From positions 4,665,001 through 4,729,000 of the forward strand of contig OX335656.1 in the NCBI GenBank assembly GCA_946894095.1: DNA of 64,000 nucleotides. The letters are read 5' to 3'. Of the stretch, positions 54,840 through 64,000 are shown one piece after another. The notes under the pieces are model-generated. The model made no database searches. It was not told the origin of the DNA and saw nothing but the letters and a program-made list of their open reading frames with translations. Positions within the stretch are counted from its first letter, which is position 1, and every line of letters begins with the position of its first letter. A program made the translations under genes and the position numbers. Source of the stretch: Incurvaria masculella. Taxonomy: Eukaryota > Arthropoda > Insecta > Lepidoptera > Incurvariidae.

Positions 54840-55255
54840 ATTACAAAGACTTTGATCGGATTGCCAATGATTCGCTTAGGATTCCTACACTCCCTGGGAG
54901 TACTCGAGACTACCCAAGATTTTCCTATTCCTCGGACTCCCGCCCAGGATTACTCGAGATTTCCATTAATTTGAAAGGATTCCCAATGATTTCCTTGGTA
55001 TTCTCAGATTCCTTAGGATTACTCGGGATTACATAAGATTTCCAGATTCCTCGGACTCCCATCGGATTCCTCGGACTCCGCCTAAGATTACCCGAGATTT
55101 CCATGAATTTGATAGGATTCCCAATGATTTCCTTGGGATTTCCAGATTCTTTAGGATTACTCGGGATTACATAAGATTTCCGAGATTCTCCGGACTCCCA
55201 CCAGATTCCTCGGACTCCCACCTAAGATTCTTGAGATTCCCAAACGATTGTACAC
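54840..55255. repeat. GATTCCC/ACTCCCACC array of the 2.48-kb element
   Basis: Degenerate units such as AGATTCCTCGGACTCCCACC, GGATTACTCGGGATTACATA and TGATTTCCTTGG. A roughly 150-bp superunit occurs at least twice (54945-55075, 55080-55225). The same unit types form the right half of the element at 17089-17808. Confidence 0.8.
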
Positions 55256-55446
55256 CAGATTCCTTGAGTGAGTGACCCCTCGGTGTGTTCCGGAAAACAT
55301 ACCCATCCGGTAGTAAAACAAATATCTAGACTTGTTTTGTATGCACCCCGAGCAAACAACCTCTGGGAATAATAAGATGCAAACTTCAATTCGCTGCTAA
55401 TTTCAAGTTACAAGTTTTTGTTTTATTTTGTTGGTGTTTATTTTTT

Positions 55447-55645
55447 CATGCAACCTGACATGCATGGCTACACCTATACAACTACCGTTGTGTGGCTATA
55501 TCACACAACTAACGTTATGATATTAGCCCAATACACCACACTCCCGAAGGAATTAGGTGCCATGCCAGGACCTTCCCTTTATGAGCACGGCTACATTGAA
55601 CTGGATGGAAAGCCAGCGACAATTTTTGACCATCTTTTCATCCCG
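55447..55645 (-). mobile_element. SINE, copy 7, left part (split)
   Basis: ATGCAACCTGACATGC, an extra local duplication of ACACAACTAMCGTT, then CACTCCCGAAGGAATTAGG, GCCAGGACCTTCCCTTTATG and CATCTTTTCATCC. It resumes at 56010 after an opposite-strand SINE. Confidence 0.8.
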
Positions 55646-55663
55646 GCTCGCGGATGAGTTTTG

Positions 55664-56000
55664 AGCGGCTCGTAGCCTAGTGGCGCGGGGACTAGCCTAG
55701 CGTACCAGAGGCCCGGGTTCAATACCAACTTGCACCACTGTCTTTCTCTTTCAGAGTTCGATAAGTGCATTTCGTCACGAATGCGAGCTGCTCCATGGTT
55801 CGGAATCCATATAAAACTGTAGGTCCCCTTCCCCTACTAGGTGGTAGGGTTTAAGCCCGCCCGAGTTGGTACCATCGCATTGGATGAAAAGGGAAGTTCC
55901 TGGCATGGCACCTAATTCCTTCGGGAATGTGGTGTATTGGGCTAATATCATAACGGTAGTTGTGTGGTATTAGCCATCCATGTCAGGTCGCATAAAAAAA
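55664..56000 (+). mobile_element. tRNA-derived SINE, copy 8 (complete, nested)
   Basis: Head with CTCGTAGCCTAGTGGCGCGG (A box) and CCCGGGTTCAATACC (B box), then CTTGCACCACTGTCTTTC, CGGAATCCATATAAAACTG, TTCCTTCGGGAATGTGGTG, TTAGCCATCCATGTCAGG and poly(A). Inserted into the minus-strand copy 55447-56128. The TGGTCGAAGCGGCAATG block is deleted relative to other copies. Confidence 0.88.
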
Positions 56001-56009
56001 AATCCAACC

Positions 56010-56128
56010 CGCGTAGGCTTAAACCCTATCACCTAGTAGAAGAAGGGGGCCTATAGTTTTGCATGGATTCCGAACCATGGAGCAGCTCGCATTCGTGACG
56101 AAATGCACTTATCCAACTCTGAAAGAGA
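56010..56128 (-). mobile_element. SINE, copy 7, right part
   Basis: CCAACCCGCGTAGGCTTAAA, CTATCACCTAGTAG, GATTCCGAACCATGGAGC, CATTCGTGACGAAATGC and CTGAAAGAGAAAG. Continuation of 55447-55645; the tRNA head is lost. Confidence 0.8.
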
Positions 56129-56607
56129 AAGTAAGAACGCGGCGGACATAGCGTCAGGGGGGATAATCAATTAATCATAGGACTGGAGGAAAATTGGAGA
56201 GGCGTATGTCCAGCACTGGACGCAAGACTGACTTACTGACTGATTATGCGACCGATCCCAGGGTATGGGATTTTTGTATATCGACAGAAAAAATACCTTA
56301 TTAACACACATTATTTCTAGCATAAAGTGCTGTTTAGCTTGAGGTACTTGCATTTGATTTCGTGGATTATGGGAATTTTCTATGAGATTCCGATAACGGT
56401 GGTCGACTCGATTTCAGCATTTAAATGCTAGAATATTAGAAGCTCTCACCTATTCAGTCATAACATAAAAGCATACCTTCCCAAATCTTATACCGACTTT
56501 TTCAAGAGAATTGTTTGATTCTAGAACTCATCATGCATCGACTATCGAAGAAAGTTTGTTTCGCTACAGAGGCCCAACTGTTTGTTTTAGCCGGCAGTGT
56601 ATATTCC

Positions 56608-57162
56608 GGGAGGTCACGACGTTTTTGGTCACGATAAGGTAAATGGCTGAATCTGGTTTCACGTGTTAGAGACCAACCCTCAGATGCTAAATATGTTGGT
56701 CTGCCCGTGCCAAGTGGTTGCGTTATCTAGATTGACTATATATTCATTAGCAGGTACTGGTATGTACCTGCTAATGAATATACTGATTGTCTGGAAACAT
56801 TGATACCTATTAATTATACAACAAAAACCAGTCGGTTTTTTAATTAAATACTTAAATATACCTTAAGTTATATCTGTATCCTAAATCGCCTATAACTACG
56901 AAATGCAACCAAATGTTTGTTGAGTTTTTGTATTGCTAAGCAAGTATACACTGATACTTTCATGCTTCGTTATTTGCATCCATTTACCTTATCATATATA
57001 TTTTTTGTCAACATATCTAGTTTTTCAGGCCCATTATCTACATAACGCAACCACTTGGAACAGGCAGACTGACACATTTACCTTCAGAGGCTTGGTCTTT
57101 ATCCAGTGAACCCAGTTTCAGCCATTTACGTTATCGTTACCTTTTTTGTCGCGACCTCCTAG
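56608..57162. mobile_element. CCGGGAGGTC-TIR element
   Basis: Left CCGGGAGGTCACGACG with GATAAGGTAAATGGCTGAAT; right inverse GACCTCCTAG with AGCCATTTACGTTATCG. TIRs extend about 130 bp (CCAAGTGGTTGCGTTATCTA and its inverse). A perfect hairpin, ATTCATTAGCAGGTAC / GTACCTGCTAATGAAT, lies at 56735-56783. A partial copy opens the window. Confidence 0.8.
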
Positions 57163-57529
57163 TCTAGTAGTTCGAAGCGCCGCCTCCGCCGCCGCCTCCG
57201 CCGCAATGCACTGACCGCTTCTAATAATGCGCCTCCCTCTAGTCTCCTCTTATTGTTGTTTGACAGGCAGTCGGCTTCAATCACGAGAGGAAATTCAATT
57301 ACACAGCGCGCAGTAATCCGGCTTTGTGCCGAGACGCCTTGAGAACATGCCGCCGCGCCGCGCTCCGTCTCTGCCCCTGCCCTGCCTTCACCTCCGCTGC
57401 TGCGCGCCGAGTTCATGTTTCTCGTCACGTGTCTGATGAATTTACACCATCGTTGTGTTCGTTGAGAGAACAACTTTCTGAATAGTCAATGAGGGAGGAA
57501 TATGCTTCTCGCACGAACTACACATAGGT
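57163..57529. other. Intron, CpG-rich patches
   Basis: (CGC)n-like run near 57177-57205; no gene. Confidence 0.35.
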
Positions 57530-57717
57530 CAGCCTCGGTATAGCCCAGTGGTGCGAGACGCCTTGCGATTCGATAAGCTGGGTAAGCACCTCTGTGCGCG
57601 GTCAGGTTCTGGATCGGCGATTATTTTCAACCGTTGAGGCTGGCCGTGGTTCGGATTCCACGTAAAACTGTAGGGGACTCCTTAGTTACTAGGTGGTAGG
57701 GTTAATCCCGCCGTAAA
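57530..57717 (+). mobile_element. tRNA-derived SINE, copy 9 (3' truncated)
   Basis: GTCAGCCTCGGTATAGCCCAG (head), GGCTGGCCGTGGTTCGGATT, GTAGGGTTAATCCCGCC. Same head type as copy 3. Confidence 0.78.
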
Positions 57718-57954
57718 TCCAGAGATAATCCACGTTTAAGTTAGGCACGCCCATTCTGGATATGACTTGAATATTTAAGGAAGGTTTCGCTTTATTTTGT
57801 GCTTAGACTAAACGCTGTTCAATACTGGACATGCGGGTATTTCTTTGCGGGACATGCGGGGCGCATCATACATTGTGCTGGACACTTGGTATTAATTGCT
57901 ACAATGCGGTATCTATTACAACTATAATTCCGAGACGGTCGGTCGGCCTTCTTA

Positions 57955-58275
57955 TAGTATATGTCGTAAGCTTATGCTAATATGTCGTAAGCTTATGCTA
58001 ATATGTCGTAAGCTTATGCTAATATCAGGCTTTCTATACAAAGCCTAGGCATTTGAGATTGTGCCGGAAAATGTAAAAATTCAATAAAAATATTGCATTT
58101 GACTGGACGTTTTTAAGCGTAATCGATTATGCCTGAAGTTCTTTGGCAGATGCCTCAAACGACGACTTTTATTGCAATTGACTGGCTGATTTAAGGCAAT
58201 TAGGGAACATTATATACATTTTCACTGAATGAAACTTCGATATGTATTAGCATAAGCCTGCGACATACATATACA
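57955..58275. mobile_element. MITE with triplicated left end
   Basis: The left end ATGTCGTAAGCTTATGCTAA (+T, 21 bp) is repeated three times in tandem at 57961-58023. The right end TTAGCATAAGCCTGCGACAT (58247-58266) is its inverse in one copy. The interior is AT-rich with no ORF. Confidence 0.75.
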
Positions 58276-58806
58276 TTCGGTATTGTGCAGTATTATTGTC
58301 ATATAGGTATTATTAATTAAATCATCAACGTTTTAAATGATGAATAAATAATATCGAATTGTAAAAATAATATCTATCTGTAACACCGCTAACGTTATTT
58401 CAAAAACTTCAAAACGAAATAATGAACTCTTCGTAGAAGTTCACAAATAAAGCTGAAGCGCTTTGCGAAGATGTGCTTCGCTAGGCAATAAAGTTTTGCA
58501 ACTCGAGTGTTCGGTGCCAAGTATGTGATCGAGAGAGTGAAGCGGATTTTGCATATTTTGTGCATTTCTCGCAGCCGCAGTGCGACGCGCGCGGCGAGAC
58601 ATTTCATTCTCTCCACCAGGGCGACATCGAGCCATGGAGTTCGCCGGTATAACTCGTAAAAATATTTTCGCGCCGCGCACTAACTCCCTCTTTAACATAC
58701 CAAATTGCCAGTTGCGCTAAACGACCGGAGCTAGGTTTTGGTGCAAGGTTTTTCCGGAATATGTTCGCCTTTTCGGCTGGAAGACGACCAAGTTTTCCCC
58801 CTTCGT
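58276..58806. other. Intron, no gene
   Basis: Overlapping minus frames at 58395-58698 lack any domain. Confidence 0.35.
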
Positions 58807-59096
58807 TTATTAGGGTTCCGTACCCAAAGGGTGAAAACGGAACCCTAGTACTAAGCCTCCGCTGTCCGTCCGTCCGTCTGTCACAGGGCTGTATCTCAGT
58901 AACCGTAACAGAGAGACAGGGGAAATTTTCACAGAGTGTGTATTTATTTTGCCGCTATAACAACAAATAGGTAAGTGAAAAAAAAGTTATTAAAATTAAA
59001 GGGGTCCCCATACAAAAAACCTGATTTTTTTGTATTTTTTTTACGATGGTACGGAACCCTTCGTGTGCGATTCCGACTCGCACTTGGCCGGTTTTT
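58807..59096 (+). mobile_element. GTCY MITE, copy l
   Basis: AGGGTTCCGTACCC to CACTTGGCCGG. Three GTCC units; GTAACCGTAACAGAGAGACAG variant like copy j. Confidence 0.92.
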
Positions 59097-59362
59097 AAGC
59101 GGGCCAACCGACACGATTGAAAACGAACAAATGGCGTCGAATTTCTTTACTGACCGGAACAAAGTAGTTTTGAGTTTAATTCGTCGTGCAGGCATCCCAG
59201 TCCAACAAACTTCGAATGTGGACGAAATCACAGAATAAGTAATAATAGTACCAAAATCTTGACGGCGTATTATAGAAAGGTAGACTATAAGGTCACCCAG
59301 GGCCTTAATTTAGGTAGACAATGAGTTCCTTCCTGATAATTAAATAAAGTTATCACAAAGGA

Positions 59363-59526
59363 AGGACCGAGTGCACGAAAGGACAAACAATCCAAATCAA
59401 CGTCAAAGTATGATCAAACATGTCACTTTGTGTGGACAGTATGGAAGGAACCCTATGCCGTTCACTAAAAGTGACGTGTTTGAACATTGATTAACTCAGC
59501 CGCTTCTTCGTGCAACCGGGGCTAAA
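59363..59526. mobile_element. GTGCACGAAAGGAC palindromic MITE, copy 3
   Basis: AGGACCGAGTGCACGAAAGG at the left, CTTCGTGCAACCGGGGCTAA at the right; AAAAGTGACGTGTTTGAAC inside. Confidence 0.8.
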
Positions 59527-59605
59527 TCTTATAAAATTCAAAGTCTGACGTCTGTGTGTGACGTGACACCTTTATTTTTAATTTAATTTTTACCTTTGGT
59601 TTACC

Positions 59606-59650
59606 TTTGGTTAGTCTTAGTTTCAGTTGCGACTATTTGTCTCAGATCAA
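59606..59650. mobile_element. Fragment of TAGTCGCAACTAAAACTAA MITE
   Basis: TTAGTCTTAGTTTCAGTTGC followed by GACTATTTGTCTCAG. One arm only of the element at 43602-43750. Confidence 0.5.
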
Positions 59651-61429
59651 TATACGGCAAGGCTGCACTAGAAACAGAAAACACACCTTTCGCGGGCATT
59701 TCCATATGTAACAATCGTTATCTACTTTATCCTTTCGTATCACCTCTAAGAAAGTCATATTTCCCCATGATACATTTCGGCTCGAATAATCGAAAAAATC
59801 GCGCAAGCCCTGCTTATTTCGAGCTCTCCATTTTCTTGTTGGCCACGACATATTCGGCACCGCGCGGAGTTTCTCGGAAACAAGATATTGGGAGGGAAGA
59901 TTGGTTCCCACTTGGCGAACAGTTTTGTGCGTGATATCCGCCCCCGCAATCGATTGCTCTGTCGGCGGCGGCGGGCGACGGCTGAGGGGGGAGTGCGGTG
60001 AGGGGGGAGTGCGGTGAGGGGGGGCCGACTCTCCTCACCTCCCCCGCCGCTCGCCCTCCGCGCCGCGGCTGCTCTCCCGGTGGGAGGGAGAAATCTTCCC
60101 CTAGTTATTAACATTAAAAGACGGTTGGAAAATTTACTTTGTTGCCCGGAAAGAAGCTTGAAATTTTTATTTAATTTCACAGAAAAATTCCTTCATCTCT
60201 GTGTCCGTAAAATAGATTCTTTAGTAAACAACATGACGGGTGTTTATTCTAAAAGCAACACATCTAAACATAACAACTTGCATGGGATAACAATGTTTTT
60301 CGGAAATAATTAACCACACATGGCACATAAACGTTTAAGAGTTTTAGATTATCCTGCATTCAGTTTCATACCTTTCATGCTTCATACTCCCGTTTAAATG
60401 GTTTCAGCACTCATTATGCTTTAAATTATTGATTATACCACCGAACTATGGATCACTTCGGTGGACACGCCGACATCTCTCCACCCCGCTTCAATCCGAA
60501 TGCCAACTTCAGGAGCTCGCAATGTTTTTGGGCACATTTACTCATGTCGGAATAGTCACTCAGTTGTTCGGTCTCAAACTTACGATCGTTTGTACCGAAA
60601 TTTCAAATAAGTTCGCAACTGGACAACATTTCGCCACCGTAATTTGTTGTGTAACAGTAAAAGACATTTGAGTCAATTAATTGCTGGGCATCTGTTGCCA
60701 AACATAGCGGAGCAATAGATGGAGCAATATAGATCAACCCCAATACATTTTCAGCAATTATCCCAGCGATATGGAGCGATATTGCTCCACATCGCTCCAT
60801 AATTTTCGTGTCGCCGGTGAGTTGTTTATCGAATCGCCACGTATCCGTGCACTTGCTCGCCACATGCGGGCAATTATTTTTTCCATGAATGGTTCCATGC
60901 TTGACCATAAAGCACGTTGCTGGATATTGCTGGATGTTGTCGTGACGACGAAATCGACAGAGATTGCTGCAGATTGAGCAACTTTAGTTGCCCGTGTACG
61001 GGTCTTTATGGATGTATGGTATGGATGCAACTAATACAACCTCATAATGTCACATAGCGACGTACCTGCTTAGTACGAAAAAGTAAACTCTCAACTGATG
61101 TCTACTTACTCCGACAGCATTATGGTGGCCTAGTCTGTGCACCCGTTGAATCTGGGCTTTTTCGACGTGGTGCTTGAAAACAACTGCACCGCTTCCACCT
61201 CAGTCTCCATTTTTTCAACCTCCTCTTTAATTATGTCGTCTTTGAAGCGGAGGCCGCGGACTCGAGTTTCCGGAAAAATATTAAACATCTCCGCCATGAA
61301 GCGGCAATGGAAGTCTCATTTTGTGCTAATTGGCTGCTCGGCAGTGTCGACTAAAAATTCGTTTCTCCACGCTCGTCTAAATTTGTAATAAATACTGTTA
61401 CCTACAGACTACATTTATTATAGAGTTCG
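59651..61429. other. Intron, no gene
   Basis: 59935-60080 is GC-rich, with an exact tandem GAGGGGGGAGTGCGGT pair near 59985-60020. 60660-60980 has repeated GGAGCAATA/GGAGCGATATTGCTCC motifs, a local palindromic repeat of unknown type. A 90-codon minus frame there shows no domain I recognise. Confidence 0.35.
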
Positions 61430-61690
61430 TACTATTTATTCAAAGCCAGCGCGCATAATAAATTCTCCTAAAAGCAAAATTATGTGCCTAATGGAAATAA
61501 AAACATGAGGCGAAACCGGAGTTCAAATTATGCCGTAATTTTGCAATTATCCTCTAACAAATGAATTCAGCTTAATTAATCTTGGTCTGGAAATGGCCTC
61601 ACCGCCACGCCACCATAATCATTCACCCCCCACCTTCACCCTCGCACCGGCCGGATTCTAAAGTATGCCCAAATCCAGGCCCCTTAGAAA
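61430..61690. promoter_or_regulatory. Unique AT-rich island, candidate conserved element
   Basis: Non-repetitive, with AAAATTATGTGCCTAATGG, TTATGCCGTAATTTTGC and CAGCTTAATTAATC. Low stop-independent structure, no coding potential. Regulatory role is a guess. Confidence 0.18.
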
Positions 61691-62205
61691 TAATTCGTGT
61701 CTTTTATTGACACATATGCGATAATTTATATCTATTATATTTAAACATATTTTAAACTATCTGTATCCCAATTTTTCACGGCCAGTTACTCGTTAAATAA
61801 ATAAAAGGAATAATTAATAATTAATTATTTTCCTACTGACAATATGAATAAGACAAGGACAAAACATCGCATAGTACTTCCGTTGTCACAAGACGTTTTC
61901 GGGTAGCCTGCTCCATTCCATTCCGTCCGATTAGAGAGAAAAGAAAAGGCGTACGTACGTATGCGTATATAATACGTACGTAAAATTATCCCTAGCGCCA
62001 ATGTGAAGGATTGTTGCTTATGATATATCAAAGTCATCAAACTATGGCAATTTTTATTGCGTTTGGACTGCCGTATTTTTATCTACGCTGAGCTCTCTGG
62101 TGTGTTTAAAATATTCATAACCTCAAAACCACGTTTCCCACTGGTTTGGAAGATAGACACAACCATTTTGAGGGCCCTTAATGCTTAAATTCTTGTGGCA
62201 CCCGA
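61691..62205. other. Intron, no gene
   Basis: AT-rich with a TACGTACG palindromic run near 61950-61980. Nothing else. Confidence 0.35.
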
Positions 62206-62270
62206 TAATATATAATATAATATAATTATATAATAATATAATATTTATAATAATATAAAATAATATAGTG
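62206..62270. repeat. AT-rich (TATAA)n low-complexity tract
   Basis: About 65 bp of TAATATA/ATAATA units. Confidence 0.8.
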
Positions 62271-64000
62271 AAGACCCTATATAATAACTATAAATAACAT
62301 ATTATTTCTACGTACACGGCAAACAGCAACAACCAATACTTTTATATTGATTTTATCGGTTCCTCCAATTCGACTCTACACCCGTTAGTGGTAAACCTAA
62401 ATTACCCAAACCAACTGCACACGATATACGGTGTCAATTTGTGGCGAGGGCTGCGACCCGTTTTGCACGCTGGTCACTCGTGGATATTGTACATTACATT
62501 CACATATATGTACATGTGCAGACGTGTGTCTGTGCGTGCGTGCGAGCGCCAAGAAACACGCCGCTACAGAAACACGAATGAATATTTAAACACGAAAAAG
62601 GTTTTCGGCGTCCATGTTGATAAAGCGCGGACGACACGCCAAACGGGATTATGTTCCGAGATTGAGAAGGGTGCCCCCTTGACGAGGCCTTTGAGCTCTT
62701 TTTAATTAAAAAAACTTTCGCTTTTATGGTAAGTCCGCTCGGTACCTAGGTGTGCATCCACTTTGGTATTATTTCCCGATTTTTCTAAAAATAAATAACG
62801 GAACTGGCTTTTATAAACGTGATTTTGTGGGCGTATCAAAATGCTTTCCGGATCTATATTCTGCTCAATTTTTTTTTGAAGTATCAAATAATTGGACATA
62901 TTGTTGGTGCTATTGGTGGATATGCTCTGCGCATCCTTGAACGTACCTGACCTTTATTTCTTAGGCTGCCTATTCTGGCTGACCATTCCAGTCATTTCTG
63001 CTCTGTACATTTGTTTCTTCACCCATTCGCTTTTCATGTCCAAACCAACAAATAACATACGTATTTAAATTCTAGTCACCTTATCTTCCTTCAGGTGACA
63101 CTGATCTCTAACCCAGCCATTGTGCAACTCCTACAGTAGTCTAACACCGCAAACACCTACAGAACGCTATACCGACTCAAGTAAATATAATTTTCTCTTG
63201 TGTCCTAATTACGGCGGCTAGCATTAATTTGACTCCATCTTGCAGTTAATGTTCATCTCTTCTGTGTAATAACGCGGGGACCCTTGAGCCGGCTGGCGCC
63301 CTGGTACCGGTGTGGAGGCGGCGCGTCGCCTCCGCTATCGACCCAGCCAGCACCCCCCCCTTTCCCTTCACCCTCATCACCGCGTCCCTACCTCTCCCCC
63401 TCCCCCCCACACCTCCAACCACAACATTGTTTGCCAAATCTCTTCGCGGGCAACTTTGTTGATCGGATGACGTCGGCTTATCTTATTTTCGTGCATTATT
63501 GAGCAGAGTCAAATATTAAATCTGCTTTTGACTATCATATTGTGCACGGATAAGCATTGTTATTGGTTTTTCACAAGATAACACTATTGACCGAAAGCGG
63601 AATATCACTTTGTGGTATCGATGGCACAATTCGTAAAAAAAACGGTTTCTGAGTTTAAAAAATTAAGTTTCCCGTGCAGCGCATCGAAATTTTAGAAAAA
63701 ACGTTTTGTCTCTAAATACAGAAAAGGACACATAGGTATGTTTACTTTTACTTTAATATAAATGCGCTTTAACAAATCAATACATAAATCCCAAACTAAC
63801 GACCTTAAGACGACATAAATCTACGAATTAATCAAACTCTAAGCGTGATAATAATTGCTTAAAAAATACGAGCTTACTTATTTATTAAATTTTAATTTAA
63901 CTGTTCATTCAAATATTTAATTTTATGTTTGTTGTTATTTTATACTATGGCGGAAAATATACAATGCAGCGACGCCTCATACACAGTCACAGTCGAGTAT
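62271..64000. other. Intron to window end, no gene
   Basis: ORF 62388-62705 has no recognised domain. A good acceptor-like motif (CTTATCTTCCTTCAG, ending 63094) is followed by GTGACA, which reads to a stop within 15 codons in phase 0. 63280-63420 is GC-rich and C-rich. Confidence 0.35.

Larger units (their letters stand above)
52793..55290 (+). mobile_element. 2.48-kb composite element with 8-bp TSD
   Basis: GTGTGTTC at 52793-52800 and 55283-55290 are perfect 8-bp flanking direct repeats. The element (52801-55282) starts CGAGGGGTTAGTCACTCGAG and ends with the inverse of CGAGGGGTCACTCACTCAAG (17/20 match). Order inside: GTGTACACC motif; 10-bp-phased array (52871-53215); GC-rich block (53218-53410); two 140-bp repeats; inverted ACCGG arms enclosing GTCY MITE k; second GC-rich block; two more 140-bp repeats; ACTCCCACC/GATTCCC array (54840-55255). 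No transposase. The 8-bp TSD suggests a hAT-type enzyme in trans (inference). Confidence 0.82.

Noticed and set aside
63080..63140. sbb exon 2 starting at the CTTATCTTCCTTCAG acceptor
   Set aside because: Phase-0 reading hits a stop after about 14 codons and shows no ZNF608/609 similarity; no good donor follows.

Overview
The window looks like intronic and 5'-flanking DNA of a moth or butterfly (Lepidoptera). It is AT-rich and almost gene-empty. It is packed with short non-autonomous DNA transposons, among them the (GTCY)n-microsatellite-bearing MITE class known from Lepidoptera, a CCGACTTC/GAAGTCGG palindromic repeat and several TTAA-flanked MITEs. It also carries tRNA-derived SINEs, decayed non-LTR reverse transcriptase pieces and one short (CCTAA)n insect-type telomeric tract. 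No bacterial-type genes, rRNA, intact tRNA or CRISPR array is visible. The species cannot be named from what is here.

One real protein-coding segment is supported: the first coding exon of the scribbler/brakeless (sbb) orthologue, the insect ZNF608/ZNF609 homologue, on the + strand (20366-21394). It ends at a strong phase-0 splice donor. No later sbb exon was recognised, so more than 42 kb of the window (21395-64000) is the following intron. A pyrimidine tract-CAG|GTAAGC motif at 38941/38942 on the same strand looks like a recursive (ratchet) splice site or a 62-nt cassette exon, 17.5 kb into that intron. Upstream of the exon (1-20361) lies 5' flank or an upstream intron; a weak candidate 40-nt exon is at 19764-19803.

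Region by region: 1-7.8 kb is layered MITEs, including one inserted at a TTAA inside another. 7.8-12.5 kb has a MITE family ending in GTGACAACTGGGACT, a GC-rich regulatory-looking block (10.38-10.73 kb) and a local 188-bp duplication. 12.9-13.8 kb has two TTAA MITEs back to back. 15-19.2 kb has a SINE, palindromic MITEs, a diverged array element and an RT relic. 19.2-21.4 kb is the sbb 5' region and exon. 22-37 kb is intron with scattered repeats and RT relics. 37-49 kb holds nine of the GTCY MITEs and SINEs described below together with the splice-like site and two minisatellites. 50-51 kb is a decayed non-LTR element.

52801-55282 is a 2.48-kb composite mobile element with 8-bp target duplications, near-perfect inverted ends, a helically phased 10-bp array and nested transposons. 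This is the most unusual structure found. 55.4-59.6 kb holds nested SINEs and MITEs, and 59.6-64 kb is mostly unique intron.

The functional reading is a large developmental-regulator gene whose long first intron is a landing zone for non-autonomous elements. Between them sit unique GC-rich or homeodomain-site-rich islands that may be cis-regulatory.
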